Assembly: GCA_958436175.1 (NCBI GenBank)
Contig: CAUBJF010000002.1
Span: forward strand, 1 to 64,000
From: an uncultured Muribaculaceae bacterium
GTDB lineage: Bacteria > Bacteroidota > Bacteroidia > Bacteroidales > Muribaculaceae
Reading direction: 5' to 3'
Length of the DNA: 64,000 nt
Shown one piece after another: positions 1-7,508 of this stretch. Below the pieces are notes generated by a model. That model ran no database searches and was not told the DNA's origin. It saw only the letters and a program-made list of their open reading frames with translations. The first letter of the stretch is position 1. Every line of letters starts with the position of its first letter. The position numbers were made by a program, and so were the translations under genes.

Positions 1-458
1 GCGAGCTCCTGCACGACACCGACGGCTACAACGGCAGCTTCTACCTCCACAAGGACCTCGGCGACAACGAGAAATGGCATTTCGGGCCGCTCTGGGACGT
101 ATGCTATGGCGGCCAGAAGAGCGACTGGATTATGAACGACCATCCCTCCTATTCGCAAGTACACTGGATAGTGGCAATCTTCGAGACAGAGGCCTTCCGC
201 AAGGCCCTCGCCGAGGAGTGGCAGGCCTTCTATGCCAAGCTTCCCGACATCTATCCCTACGTCGAGGAACTTTCCGAACGCTGCGCCGCAGCCGACGAGG
301 CCAATCACCTGCGCTGGTCTGAATCGAGCAAGAACAACACCCCCGGCAAGCTCCGCTATCTGCGTCAGGGTCTCGAAAACAACTCGCTCTGGATGAACGA
401 GCGCATTATGCAGATGAGTGCAGGCGGTGCCAACGGCGCACAGAAAAATATTCGTTGA
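1..458 (+). CDS. CotH kinase-like family protein, C-terminal fragment
   Basis: The reading frame is open from base 3 and the start lies outside the window. The visible 151 residues contain a segment reading GSFYLHKDLGDNEKWHFGPL followed by WDVCYGG. This matches the C-terminal part of CotH-type atypical kinases, where a bound residue pattern of the form K-D...W.FGP.WD is typical. In gut Bacteroidales such proteins are usually secreted or surface-anchored and often carry Ig-like or LTD domains, but none is visible here. After the catalytic-like part comes a helical tail with several Arg and Trp residues. The protein ends at 458, with an AT-rich promoter region after it. The family call is fairly secure. 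Kinase activity cannot be judged from the fragment. Confidence 0.7.
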   Translation, partial: ELLHDTDGYNGSFYLHKDLGDNEKWHFGPLWDVCYGGQKSDWIMNDHPSYSQVHWIVAIFETEAFRKALAEEWQAFYAKLPDIYPYVEELSERCAAADEANHLRWSESSKNNTPGKLRYLRQGLENNSLWMNERIMQMSAGGANGAQKNIR

Positions 459-520
459 AGTATTTCCTTACAGTTCCTTTATCAAGAATATAAAGAGACC
501 AAATAAAAGTCATTTATTTA

Positions 521-550
521 TTGTCGCGTAAAAATAATTCCTTACCTTTG
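521..550 (+). promoter_or_regulatory. Bacteroidetes-type promoter for the 620 lipoprotein gene
   Basis: A TTG at 521-523 and a TACCTTTG at 543-550 are separated by 19 nt, which fits the Bacteroidetes -33/-7 consensus (TTTG, about 19-20 nt, TAnnTTTG). Transcription would begin just after 550, giving a leader of about 65 nt that includes the 40-bp repeat at 578-617. Confidence 0.7.
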
Positions 551-577
551 TCGCGAAGGGTAAACCGAAAGATATAC

Positions 578-617
578 CGTCTCAACGAAACAGATTACTA
601 ATCTAATTCCTAATAAT
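578..617 (+). repeat. 40-bp direct repeat, copy 1 (lipoprotein leader)
   Basis: This block is identical over 40 bp to 1263-1302. Both copies end immediately before a lipoprotein start codon: this one two bases before the ATG at 620, the other directly at the ATG at 1303. The position suggests a duplicated 5' leader or translation-initiation region. Confidence 0.9.
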
Positions 618-619
618 TT

Positions 620-1249
620 ATGAAAGCCAACAATATACTGTTATTTTTTTCAATGGTACTTCTAACGGTATCTTGCTCCAATGAATTTGAACCAGCTCCG
701 ATACCTCCGATAGAATATGACTCCGAGCTTCTGGAAAGTATCTACGCCGGTGACCATTATGAGATAATAACGGTACCGGCTGAGGGGTCAAAATATAGCG
801 ATATTATAACCTTTCCAGGATTACTGATTGGTGCCGGTGTGCTTGACCACGAACCTGATTACAAAGAAATCCGTCTTCGTGGATTTGATGGCTGGCATCA
901 TCATACAATATACAATTACACAAAGGATTACGAGTCTTGGATGTTTCAAGATTGCTTGCAAGATTTCCGCGACTGTACCTTCGGGGACCTCACTATTTCG
1001 GGATGGTCTTCAGCTTGGGTAGGTTATAGTGTAGGCTCCAATACTACCGGTAGAACACGCTACTTCTATCTCGAGTTCGGCGCTGCCTATAACACTCCGG
1101 ACACGGACGAACTTCACCTTGAATGTCAGTACTGTAAGGAACATCCCGAGGAGGCCATCAAAGAGAATCCCGACTATCTCTATTATCCGGCCAATCTTCA
1201 CTTCAAGACATACATAATCGAACAGCCACCGCTGAAGCAGGTTGAATAG
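620..1249 (+). CDS. hypothetical lipoprotein (209 aa)
   Basis: I do not recognise the family. The N-terminus is a type II signal peptide (MKANNILLFFSMVLLTVSCS) with the lipobox cysteine at C19, so the mature protein should be a membrane-anchored lipoprotein. The body is rich in aromatic residues (Trp, Tyr, Phe) with a likely beta-sandwich composition. Two close cysteines (LECQYCKEHPEE) lie near residues 170-180. It has its own TTG-N19-TACCTTTG promoter. The next gene is also a lipoprotein of unknown function and carries the same 40-bp leader, so the two may be co-regulated or derive from a local duplication whose coding parts have diverged beyond recognition. Confidence 0.75.
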   Translation: MKANNILLFFSMVLLTVSCSNEFEPAPIPPIEYDSELLESIYAGDHYEIITVPAEGSKYSDIITFPGLLIGAGVLDHEPDYKEIRLRGFDGWHHHTIYNYTKDYESWMFQDCLQDFRDCTFGDLTISGWSSAWVGYSVGSNTTGRTRYFYLEFGAAYNTPDTDELHLECQYCKEHPEEAIKENPDYLYYPANLHFKTYIIEQPPLKQVE

Positions 1250-1262
1250 CAGACTGGTTAAA

Positions 1263-1302
1263 CGTCTCAACGAAACAGATTACTAATCTAATTCCTAATA
1301 AT
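1263..1302 (+). repeat. 40-bp direct repeat, copy 2 (lipoprotein leader)
   Basis: Perfect copy of 578-617, ending exactly at the ATG of the second lipoprotein gene at 1303. No -7 box lies between the stop at 1249 and this copy, so this copy probably serves as a translational leader inside a two-gene transcript. Confidence 0.9.
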
Positions 1303-2097
1303 ATGAAACGAATTCTTACATTCCTCGTCGGGGGTGCGATGCTGCTTCTCGGAGCCGCCTGTTCTTCGGACGACGAACCTAACAACGGCAGAGGAAACAG
1401 GGGCATAAAGGCTACTCTCGAATCGCCCAAAGATCTGGACGGCAGGCTTGACAACGGCCTCCTTGCCGAGATGCTCGACGGAAGCCGCAACTGTACCCTA
1501 CATAAGGATACTACAGTATACTACGATCTTCCAAAAGGATGGGATCACTGGTACGAAGAAACAGGACTATGGGATGGAAGAGGGTATATTACTCCCTACA
1601 CTATAACATTCCAGGACGGTGAGGCCTATACCCCGATACAATTATTCCATAGTTCGGGTTACTGTATCGAATTCGTTACCCTCTGGGATGTTTATGAACG
1701 GGCTACCCATAAGACTTTCAACTTCTATTATCGTGGAAAGATAGACAAGGATTTCTTGATGCGACGTATAAATATCGGTGATACCGAACTGTATATCCAT
1801 TCTTTCAGCGGAAATGACTTCGTGCTGTCCAATACTTCCGAATACTGGGGTGGTACGTATCAAAACGGTGGAAAAACACTTGAAGTCACCTACTATAATC
1901 TCACCGACGAAAAGCTCGATCTCGGTCACAAAGATATAGTATTCGACAGCCATAAGGGATGTCTTCAGTACATTCTCGACAAATGCCGTGAGCGATTCGG
2001 CGACGAGGTGGACGTGAACAAGATATACAACGACAGAGTCCTCGACTATCCCATCTACAACTTCGACGAGATAGCAAAGAAATACGGACTGGAATAA
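1303..2097 (+). CDS. hypothetical lipoprotein (264 aa)
   Basis: The family is not recognised. A type II signal peptide with a lipobox ending at C20 (LLLGAAC) is followed by an acidic SSDDEP stretch. That stretch resembles the lipoprotein export signal that sends Bacteroidetes lipoproteins to the cell surface. The rest is an aromatic, mostly beta-type sequence with a C-terminal helical part (residues about 215-264) containing the only late cysteines. It lies 53 nt after the preceding lipoprotein gene, with the 40-bp repeat in between, and is followed by a strong terminator at 2120-2153. The two genes therefore look like one short operon encoding envelope proteins. Confidence 0.75.
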   Translation: MKRILTFLVGGAMLLLGAACSSDDEPNNGRGNRGIKATLESPKDLDGRLDNGLLAEMLDGSRNCTLHKDTTVYYDLPKGWDHWYEETGLWDGRGYITPYTITFQDGEAYTPIQLFHSSGYCIEFVTLWDVYERATHKTFNFYYRGKIDKDFLMRRINIGDTELYIHSFSGNDFVLSNTSEYWGGTYQNGGKTLEVTYYNLTDEKLDLGHKDIVFDSHKGCLQYILDKCRERFGDEVDVNKIYNDRVLDYPIYNFDEIAKKYGLE

Positions 2098-2119
2098 AGA
2101 CCGATTAAATCCCTGATAG

Positions 2120-2153
2120 CGAAACAGCTGCCAACGTATTGGCAGCTGTTTCG
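2120..2153 (+). terminator. intrinsic terminator after the lipoprotein pair
   Basis: A 15-bp perfect stem (2120-2134 with 2139-2153) and a 4-nt loop lie 22 nt after the stop at 2097. The T-run is weak (TTTGG). The hairpin could serve both strands, because the next gene is convergent. Confidence 0.75.
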
Positions 2154-2169
2154 TTTGGTGTAGGGTTTG

Positions 2170-2266
2170 GGTTTATGGTTTAGATAATAGCATCAATACC
2201 GAAACCTATATGTCTCGTAGCGGACAATCCAAATCCCGGACAAGACCATTATCTAAACCATAAACC
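2170..2266. repeat. 19-bp inverted repeat with AAACCAT units
   Basis: Bases 2170-2188 are the exact reverse complement of 2248-2266, with 59 nt between. The right arm continues as a telomere-like string of AAACCAT/AAACTGT heptamers up to 2280. It lies between two convergent genes. No coding potential is seen. Confidence 0.7.
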
Positions 2267-2283
2267 ATAAACTGTAAACCGGA

Positions 2284-4161
2284 CTACAGCTCTCCGAGGA
2301 TGGCTTCCTTGAATTTGGAATGGTCGCGGAGGTCGGGACGGCCTGTAGCTTTGCCGGAGCGGTCGACAAGGATATAGAAGGGTATGCCGTCGACATCGAA
2401 GCGGTCGCAGATGGCGTTCCACTGTTCCTGATTGAGGCGGTAGTGTATGCCCTTGATTCCGCCTATCATAGACGTATATTTCTCCATCGGCGAAGATTCG
2501 TTGGCGAGATAGACCCATACGATATCTTCCGACGAGAGGTCGCCCGACTTCTCAGGCTCGTTCTGCGCAAGGGCGGCACGGCAGGGGCCGCACCATGTGT
2601 TCCAGAGGTCGACGAGGACAACATTGCCCTTGTAGGGCGCAATGATAGTCTCGAATACCTTGTCGGCAGGGACTCCGTCGGGCACGGCATTTATCATGGC
2701 ATCGGAGGCGAGAATCTTCTCACGGGCTATGCGGCTGTGGGCTTCCACTTCGTCGGCCATAGGCGCGCAGACGGCGCGGAGTTCTTTGAACAGTTCTTCG
2801 TCGACATCACCGTTCTCGGCAACCTTATATGCCTTTCGATAGAGGTCGGCAGCCTTCAGGAAGCCGGCATCAATCCCGGCATTGTCCCATACGTCGGAAT
2901 TCGACAAGGCCATGACGTTCTGCGACAGCACGATATTGGCATCGTTGAAGTCGATATTGGCGGCCATAGCCTTCAGGTTCTCGGGAGAGAGTGTCACTGT
3001 GACGGAATCTTCGACATGAGCCCTGTCCCAGTTGTTCCTGAAGTAGTAGTTACGTGCGAGGACGCTTTTCGGGTCCATTGCAGCATAGACGAGGTCGCCC
3101 GAGAGGACTGCATGATGATACGTCTTCCCTATCTCCGAAAGCGATGAGTCGGCATCGATGGAGTCGCTGAGTTTTTTGTATTCGCCGAGAATAAAGTCGG
3201 TGTATTCGTCGCCGTTCATGTGGTAATCGCCGAATTGACCGCTATAGAATTCCATGCCGAAATATTTGTCGCCGACGTTACGGCGGATGTCGGGATAACG
3301 GCCTACTGCGACCGAAGATATATAATCTTCGGGCAGATCTCCATCATTACCGTCGCGGACCGACATATTCCTGAGACCCAGTACATGGGTGTCGACATAT
3401 AGATCCATGGTTTCGCCGGGGGAGAGCAGTGCGTTGCCCGGAAGGTAGTTCTCCTCGTTGAAGCCTATCACGCCGAAGCGTACGGGAGTGACAATCGACA
3501 GTTTGACCGTGGCGTTGCCTTCGGCATCTACCGGCACGGCATCGTCCGCGCCGATTTGGCCGTGGAGGGTGTTGGCATACCACAAAAGCTTGTTGCCCAT
3601 GTCGGGTTTATAGCCGAGCAGATGGATACGGACCGTGGTACTGTCGCCGTACGCAAGCACAGGTTCCGGCAGGACAGCGTTCATGTCGGGCTTCTTGTCG
3701 GCTTCCGGGATGTCGGCGAAATTATCGCGGCTTGTGGCCTTGCCTGTCAGGTCTATGTCCCATATCTGCCAGCCGCCGTCGCTGTTCTCGGTGAAATCGA
3801 TTTTTTTCACGTCCGCAGGAATGGCAGGGAAGGTCATCGTGAAATGTATGATTCCCGAATCTGGCATTGTGACCTGCTCGCCAAAGGAGATACCCTCGGC
3901 CGACTCTACAGGATAGGAGATTCCGTCGGCGATGATGGCGCTTGTCTCGGCCAGACGAATCCAGTATCCGGGCGCAAAGTGCACCACGCCGCAGAGTACG
4001 GTGTTCGAATCGGTCGCCTCGACGCTCTCGAAACTGAGGTAGTTAGTGTTGGCGCTTCCAATAAAGGGCAGCTCGTGTGTCCCTCTGTTCGAGAAGCCCG
4101 AACAGCCTGCGATGGCTATGAGCATTAAGATACTCGCTATAGCCAAAAAGGTCTTTTTCAT
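2284..4161 (-). CDS. TlpA-like thioredoxin-domain lipoprotein (625 aa)
   Basis: A type II signal peptide with the lipobox cysteine at C20 (LIAIAGC) anchors the protein to a membrane. The last 130 residues form a TlpA/ResA-type thioredoxin domain with the redox motif WCGPC at residues 523-527, preceded by VVLVDLWNT and followed by the cis-Pro region DGIPFYILVD. The roughly 480 residues before it are not recognised and may hold a beta-sandwich plus helical region, as in the large thiol-disulfide lipoproteins common in Bacteroidetes. The expected role is thiol-disulfide exchange or reduction at the periplasmic face. It is a single gene with a candidate TATATTTG box on its own strand at 4204-4211. 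Confidence 0.8.
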   Translation of the reverse strand: MKKTFLAIASILMLIAIAGCSGFSNRGTHELPFIGSANTNYLSFESVEATDSNTVLCGVVHFAPGYWIRLAETSAIIADGISYPVESAEGISFGEQVTMPDSGIIHFTMTFPAIPADVKKIDFTENSDGGWQIWDIDLTGKATSRDNFADIPEADKKPDMNAVLPEPVLAYGDSTTVRIHLLGYKPDMGNKLLWYANTLHGQIGADDAVPVDAEGNATVKLSIVTPVRFGVIGFNEENYLPGNALLSPGETMDLYVDTHVLGLRNMSVRDGNDGDLPEDYISSVAVGRYPDIRRNVGDKYFGMEFYSGQFGDYHMNGDEYTDFILGEYKKLSDSIDADSSLSEIGKTYHHAVLSGDLVYAAMDPKSVLARNYYFRNNWDRAHVEDSVTVTLSPENLKAMAANIDFNDANIVLSQNVMALSNSDVWDNAGIDAGFLKAADLYRKAYKVAENGDVDEELFKELRAVCAPMADEVEAHSRIAREKILASDAMINAVPDGVPADKVFETIIAPYKGNVVLVDLWNTWCGPCRAALAQNEPEKSGDLSSEDIVWVYLANESSPMEKYTSMIGGIKGIHYRLNQEQWNAICDRFDVDGIPFYILVDRSGKATGRPDLRDHSKFKEAILGEL

Positions 4162-4203
4162 AGGATTACGTGTTTTAGTTACTGATATGTAGGTTTTAGT
4201 TTA

Positions 4204-4211
4204 CAAATATA
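4204..4211 (-). promoter_or_regulatory. -7 box for the TlpA-like lipoprotein gene
   Basis: On the minus strand this reads TATATTTG, about 43 nt before the ATG at 4161. A TTG at 4234-4236 lies 22 nt upstream, slightly farther than usual for a -33 box. Confidence 0.45.
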
Positions 4212-4294
4212 TGAATAATCACCCGATAATATTCAATCCGGACTCCCGTTTGCTTTCTTTAACATATTATTATTTAACGTGACGTACTCTTTCG

Positions 4295-4320
4295 GGTACG
4301 GCTATTTTTCCGTACCTTTG
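4295..4320 (+). promoter_or_regulatory. promoter with overlapping inverted repeat, AGCS symporter gene
   Basis: TACCTTTG at 4313-4320 is a -7 box lying only 7 nt before the ATG at 4328. An inverted repeat GGTACGG-N8-CCGTACC spans 4295-4316 and runs into the -7 box. It could be an operator for a dimeric regulator or a small hairpin. No clear -33 box is visible. Confidence 0.5.
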
Positions 4321-4327
4321 CACCCGT

Positions 4328-5749
4328 ATGTTTGATAAAATAGGACAATTCATAATCAATGCCGCCGATGTCCTGTCGGGATATCCATTGTTTTTCCTCC
4401 TCATCGGCGGCGGACTCTTCCTGTTCCTGTCGTCGGGAGCGGTTTCGTTGCGCCGTTTCCCGGCTGCCATAGCCGAGCTGCGCCGCAAGCCGACCGGGGG
4501 GAGCAAAAACGGCCAGATATCGTCCGTGCAGGCTCTTGCATCAGTCGTGGCCGCAACTATAGGACTCGGAAACATCGCCGGTGTGGCCATAGCCCTCGTC
4601 ATGGGCGGACCAGGCGCAATTTTCTGGATGTGGGTTAGTGCCCTGGTCGGTATGGCTACGAAATACCACGAAGGCGTACTCGCAATCATGTACAAAGGCA
4701 AAGACGACCAGGGTAATCCTCAGGGTGGCACCATGCATATCATCGAACAAGGCTTCGGCGTCCGCTGGAAACCTCTTGCACGCTTCTTTGCCATCGCCGG
4801 TATGTTCGGTACGCTGTGCATCATGAACGCCAACCAGCTCACGGAAGCCTTTATGGCCACCTTCACGACTCCCGAGGGTCTGTCGTCGAGCTCCTTCCTC
4901 AGTTCTGCCGGGTCCTTCCTCGGACTTGAGAACGTCCGCGTGTTCCGTCTTCTCTTCGGAGCTGCCGTTGCCGCCGTTGTGGCAGTGGTTATTCTCGGAG
5001 GCATCAAGCGCATCGCCCGTGTGGCTACCATCATGGTGCCGTTCATGGTCGGACTCTACTTCCTCATGGTGCTCTATATAATCGTGACCAATATCGAGGG
5101 AGTGCCCGAAGTGTTCCGTAGGATCTTCACGGAGGCCTTCAACCTCAAGGCCGGTTTCGGAGCTCTCGCAGGCATAGCCATCATAGGTGCCCGTCGTGCG
5201 GCTCTCGTCAACGATGCCGGTATCGGAACAGCTTCCATCATGCACGGTGCATCGCGAAACGATTCACCTGTACGCGAAGGTCTTATCGCCATGCTCGGCC
5301 CCAGTATCGACTCCGGCCTTGTCTGCACCCTGACGGCTGTGGCTATCCTCCTGTGCGGCAACATCGATGTCGAGGGTGTGAAAGGCCTCGAAGTCGCTAT
5401 GGAGGCATTCCGCAATGCCATTCCAGCCGGCGATATAATGCTGATGTGCATCGTGATATGCTTCGCGATGTCGTCCATGTTCTCCTATTCCTTCTACGGG
5501 ACGACCTGCGCCAACTACCTCTTCGGTTGCCGCAAAGGCAAATATTACGCCTGGGCCTTCCTTGCCTCGCTCGTAGTCTTCGCCGTAGTGCCTATCGAGG
5601 CCGCCGTCGGTGCCTGCGACCTCTTCTATGCCCTGATGGCCATACCGACCATGATTGCTGTCCTCTTCCTCAGCCCCAAGGTCAGGAAGGCGACGAACGA
5701 ATTCTTCAGTAAGAAAAAGAAAGGGACAGATGTCTCTGCTAATGAATAA
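4328..5749 (+). CDS. AGCS family alanine/glycine:cation symporter (473 aa)
   Basis: This is an inner-membrane sodium-coupled amino-acid transporter. The sequence has about ten to eleven hydrophobic segments. Family-typical blocks include ASVVAATIGLGNIAGVAIAL at residues about 73-92, GPGAIFWMWVSALVGMATKY after it, and GTASIMHGASRNDSPVREGL in the second half. The length is normal for the family. The start is fixed by its position 8 nt after the -7 box, which implies a transcript with almost no leader. It is followed after 13 nt by lgt, so the two are probably co-transcribed. The substrate is inferred from the family (alanine or glycine). Confidence 0.9.
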   Translation: MFDKIGQFIINAADVLSGYPLFFLLIGGGLFLFLSSGAVSLRRFPAAIAELRRKPTGGSKNGQISSVQALASVVAATIGLGNIAGVAIALVMGGPGAIFWMWVSALVGMATKYHEGVLAIMYKGKDDQGNPQGGTMHIIEQGFGVRWKPLARFFAIAGMFGTLCIMNANQLTEAFMATFTTPEGLSSSSFLSSAGSFLGLENVRVFRLLFGAAVAAVVAVVILGGIKRIARVATIMVPFMVGLYFLMVLYIIVTNIEGVPEVFRRIFTEAFNLKAGFGALAGIAIIGARRAALVNDAGIGTASIMHGASRNDSPVREGLIAMLGPSIDSGLVCTLTAVAILLCGNIDVEGVKGLEVAMEAFRNAIPAGDIMLMCIVICFAMSSMFSYSFYGTTCANYLFGCRKGKYYAWAFLASLVVFAVVPIEAAVGACDLFYALMAIPTMIAVLFLSPKVRKATNEFFSKKKKGTDVSANE

Positions 5750-5762
5750 ATTATAATAAACC

Positions 5763-6623
5763 GTGCTCGCTTCGTTTATTACATGGGATGTCGATCCCGC
5801 TATTATCGATAGTTTCATCACTGTGCGATGGTATGGCCTGATGTTCGCCATAGGTTTTTGGCTGGGCTTCAACATTGTTGCCCGTATGTTCCGTCATGAA
5901 GGTGTGCCCGAGAAATGGGTCGGCATCCTGCTCATCTACGTAGGTGTCGCAACTATCGTCGGTGCCCGTCTGGGTCACGTATTCTTCTATCAGTGGGATT
6001 ACTACAGCGCACATCCCTGGAAGATACTCGCCACATGGGAGGGTGGTCTGGCAAGCCACGGAGGTGCCATAGGCATCATCCTGGCAGTCATCCTGTTCTC
6101 GATATTCACGACCAAGAGGAACCCTCTATGGACATTCGACCGTCTGACCGTAGCGATAGCACTCGTGGGGGGTCTTATACGTATCGGAAACCTCATGAAC
6201 TCTGAGATTTTCGGCTATCCGACCGACCTCCCCTGGGGCTTCAAGTTTGTCCGTTCCGAAGAATGGAACGCTCTCTATTATGGTCTTGCCTGCCATCCGA
6301 CGCAGATATATGAAGCCTTGACCTATTTCACTCTATTTGCTATCATGATGTGGATGTACTGGAAGCGTAACTGCGGCGAACGTCCCGGATTGCTCTTCGG
6401 CACATTCCTCATAGGTACCTTCGCGACACGTTTCTTCGTGGAGTTCATCAAGAACGATCAGGTTCCTTTCGAGGCCGACATGGTTCTCAACATGGGGCAG
6501 CTGCTGAGTATTCCCTTCGCACTTGCCGGTGTTTTCCTGGTGATATGGGCCATGACACACAAGAAAATCAAAATCAGCTATCCCGACAAATTCGCTCCCG
6601 AACCTGCTGTCAAGAAGAAATGA
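5763..6623 (+). CDS. lgt: prolipoprotein diacylglyceryl transferase
   Basis: Lgt moves diacylglyceryl from phosphatidylglycerol to the lipobox cysteine of prolipoproteins in the inner membrane. The first codon is GTG. The conserved residues are visible: the HGG motif with H99, the R140-x-GN143 segment RIGNLMNSEIFG with E148, and the late pair R223/E227 in RFFVEF. These correspond to the essential H103, R143, N146, E151, R239 and E243 of the E. coli enzyme. At 286 residues with about seven membrane spans it is full length. It overlaps the next gene by 4 bases (ATGA). The many lipoproteins in this window are its expected clients. Confidence 0.96.
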   Translation: MLASFITWDVDPAIIDSFITVRWYGLMFAIGFWLGFNIVARMFRHEGVPEKWVGILLIYVGVATIVGARLGHVFFYQWDYYSAHPWKILATWEGGLASHGGAIGIILAVILFSIFTTKRNPLWTFDRLTVAIALVGGLIRIGNLMNSEIFGYPTDLPWGFKFVRSEEWNALYYGLACHPTQIYEALTYFTLFAIMMWMYWKRNCGERPGLLFGTFLIGTFATRFFVEFIKNDQVPFEADMVLNMGQLLSIPFALAGVFLVIWAMTHKKIKISYPDKFAPEPAVKKK

Positions 6624-7471
6624 AGACACTGAAGCTATCTCTCCTTGCATTGTTGATGCTCTTTGTCGCGGTGCCTGTCGCCGTGGCCGACAACGATGTG
6701 CCCGAAGATGAGGAAGACCCTTATCTCCTTCTTTGCGGACAGGCCGACAAGGCTATCGCGGAGGGTAAGTTCGAGGATGCAGCGGCACGGCTTATCGATG
6801 CCATGTCGGTACGCCCCGACGCTCCCGAAAACGTGCTCCTGCTCTCGAATCTCGGCATGGTGTATTCATATATGGATAAGGATTCCCTTGCTCTGGCGAC
6901 GCTCGACGAGGCTCTGCGCCGCGCACCGTCGATGCGCACTGTCCAGTCGAACCGTGCGCACCTTCTCCTGAAAACCGGACGCGACCATGATGCCTACGAT
7001 GCCTTCGAGGCTTTGCTGAAAGTCGATTCACTTAATACCGACGCCCGATATTATCACGGAACGATCGCTCTATATCACGGTAAACGCGATATTGCGGAAA
7101 AGGATTTCGAGGTTCTCAAAAGCCAGGATCCGGAATCGCATTTCACGGCTCAGGCTATGTCGACCCTCTATTCCCTGACGGGACGCGACATCGAGGCTAT
7201 CCCGTACTTCAAGAAGCTTCTCAAGACTGAGCCCTCTCCCGAGTATTATGCCGCCCTTGCCGGGTGCTATCTTGCCCTGGGCAATCTTACTGATGCTTCG
7301 TCGACCATCTCCGACGGTATGAAGAAGTATCCCTCCGACCCTGAGCTGTACTACTACCGCGCTATGCTGAACCGCGACCGTTTCTTGCTCGATGATGCCC
7401 ATGCCGATGCCAAGAAGGCCGTTGAGCTCGGGTTGTCTCCGGCAAAGGCGAACGCACTGTTCACAAAATGA
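6620..7471 (+). CDS. periplasmic TPR-repeat protein (283 aa)
   Basis: The start at 6620 is chosen because it overlaps the lgt stop as ATGA and begins a clear signal peptide (MKTLKLSLLALLMLFVAVPVA). The upstream in-frame start would lie inside lgt. The mature part is a series of TPR-like helix pairs from about residue 35 to the end, for example the segments around LLSNLGMVYSYMDKDSLALA and YYAALAGCYLALGNLTDASS. It is presumably a scaffold or assembly factor in the periplasm. No partner can be named. It is translationally coupled to lgt. Confidence 0.85.
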   Translation: MKTLKLSLLALLMLFVAVPVAVADNDVPEDEEDPYLLLCGQADKAIAEGKFEDAAARLIDAMSVRPDAPENVLLLSNLGMVYSYMDKDSLALATLDEALRRAPSMRTVQSNRAHLLLKTGRDHDAYDAFEALLKVDSLNTDARYYHGTIALYHGKRDIAEKDFEVLKSQDPESHFTAQAMSTLYSLTGRDIEAIPYFKKLLKTEPSPEYYAALAGCYLALGNLTDASSTISDGMKKYPSDPELYYYRAMLNRDRFLLDDAHADAKKAVELGLSPAKANALFTK

Positions 7472-7508
7472 TTTAAACCAATATACTATATAAACACACA
7501 TTATAACG

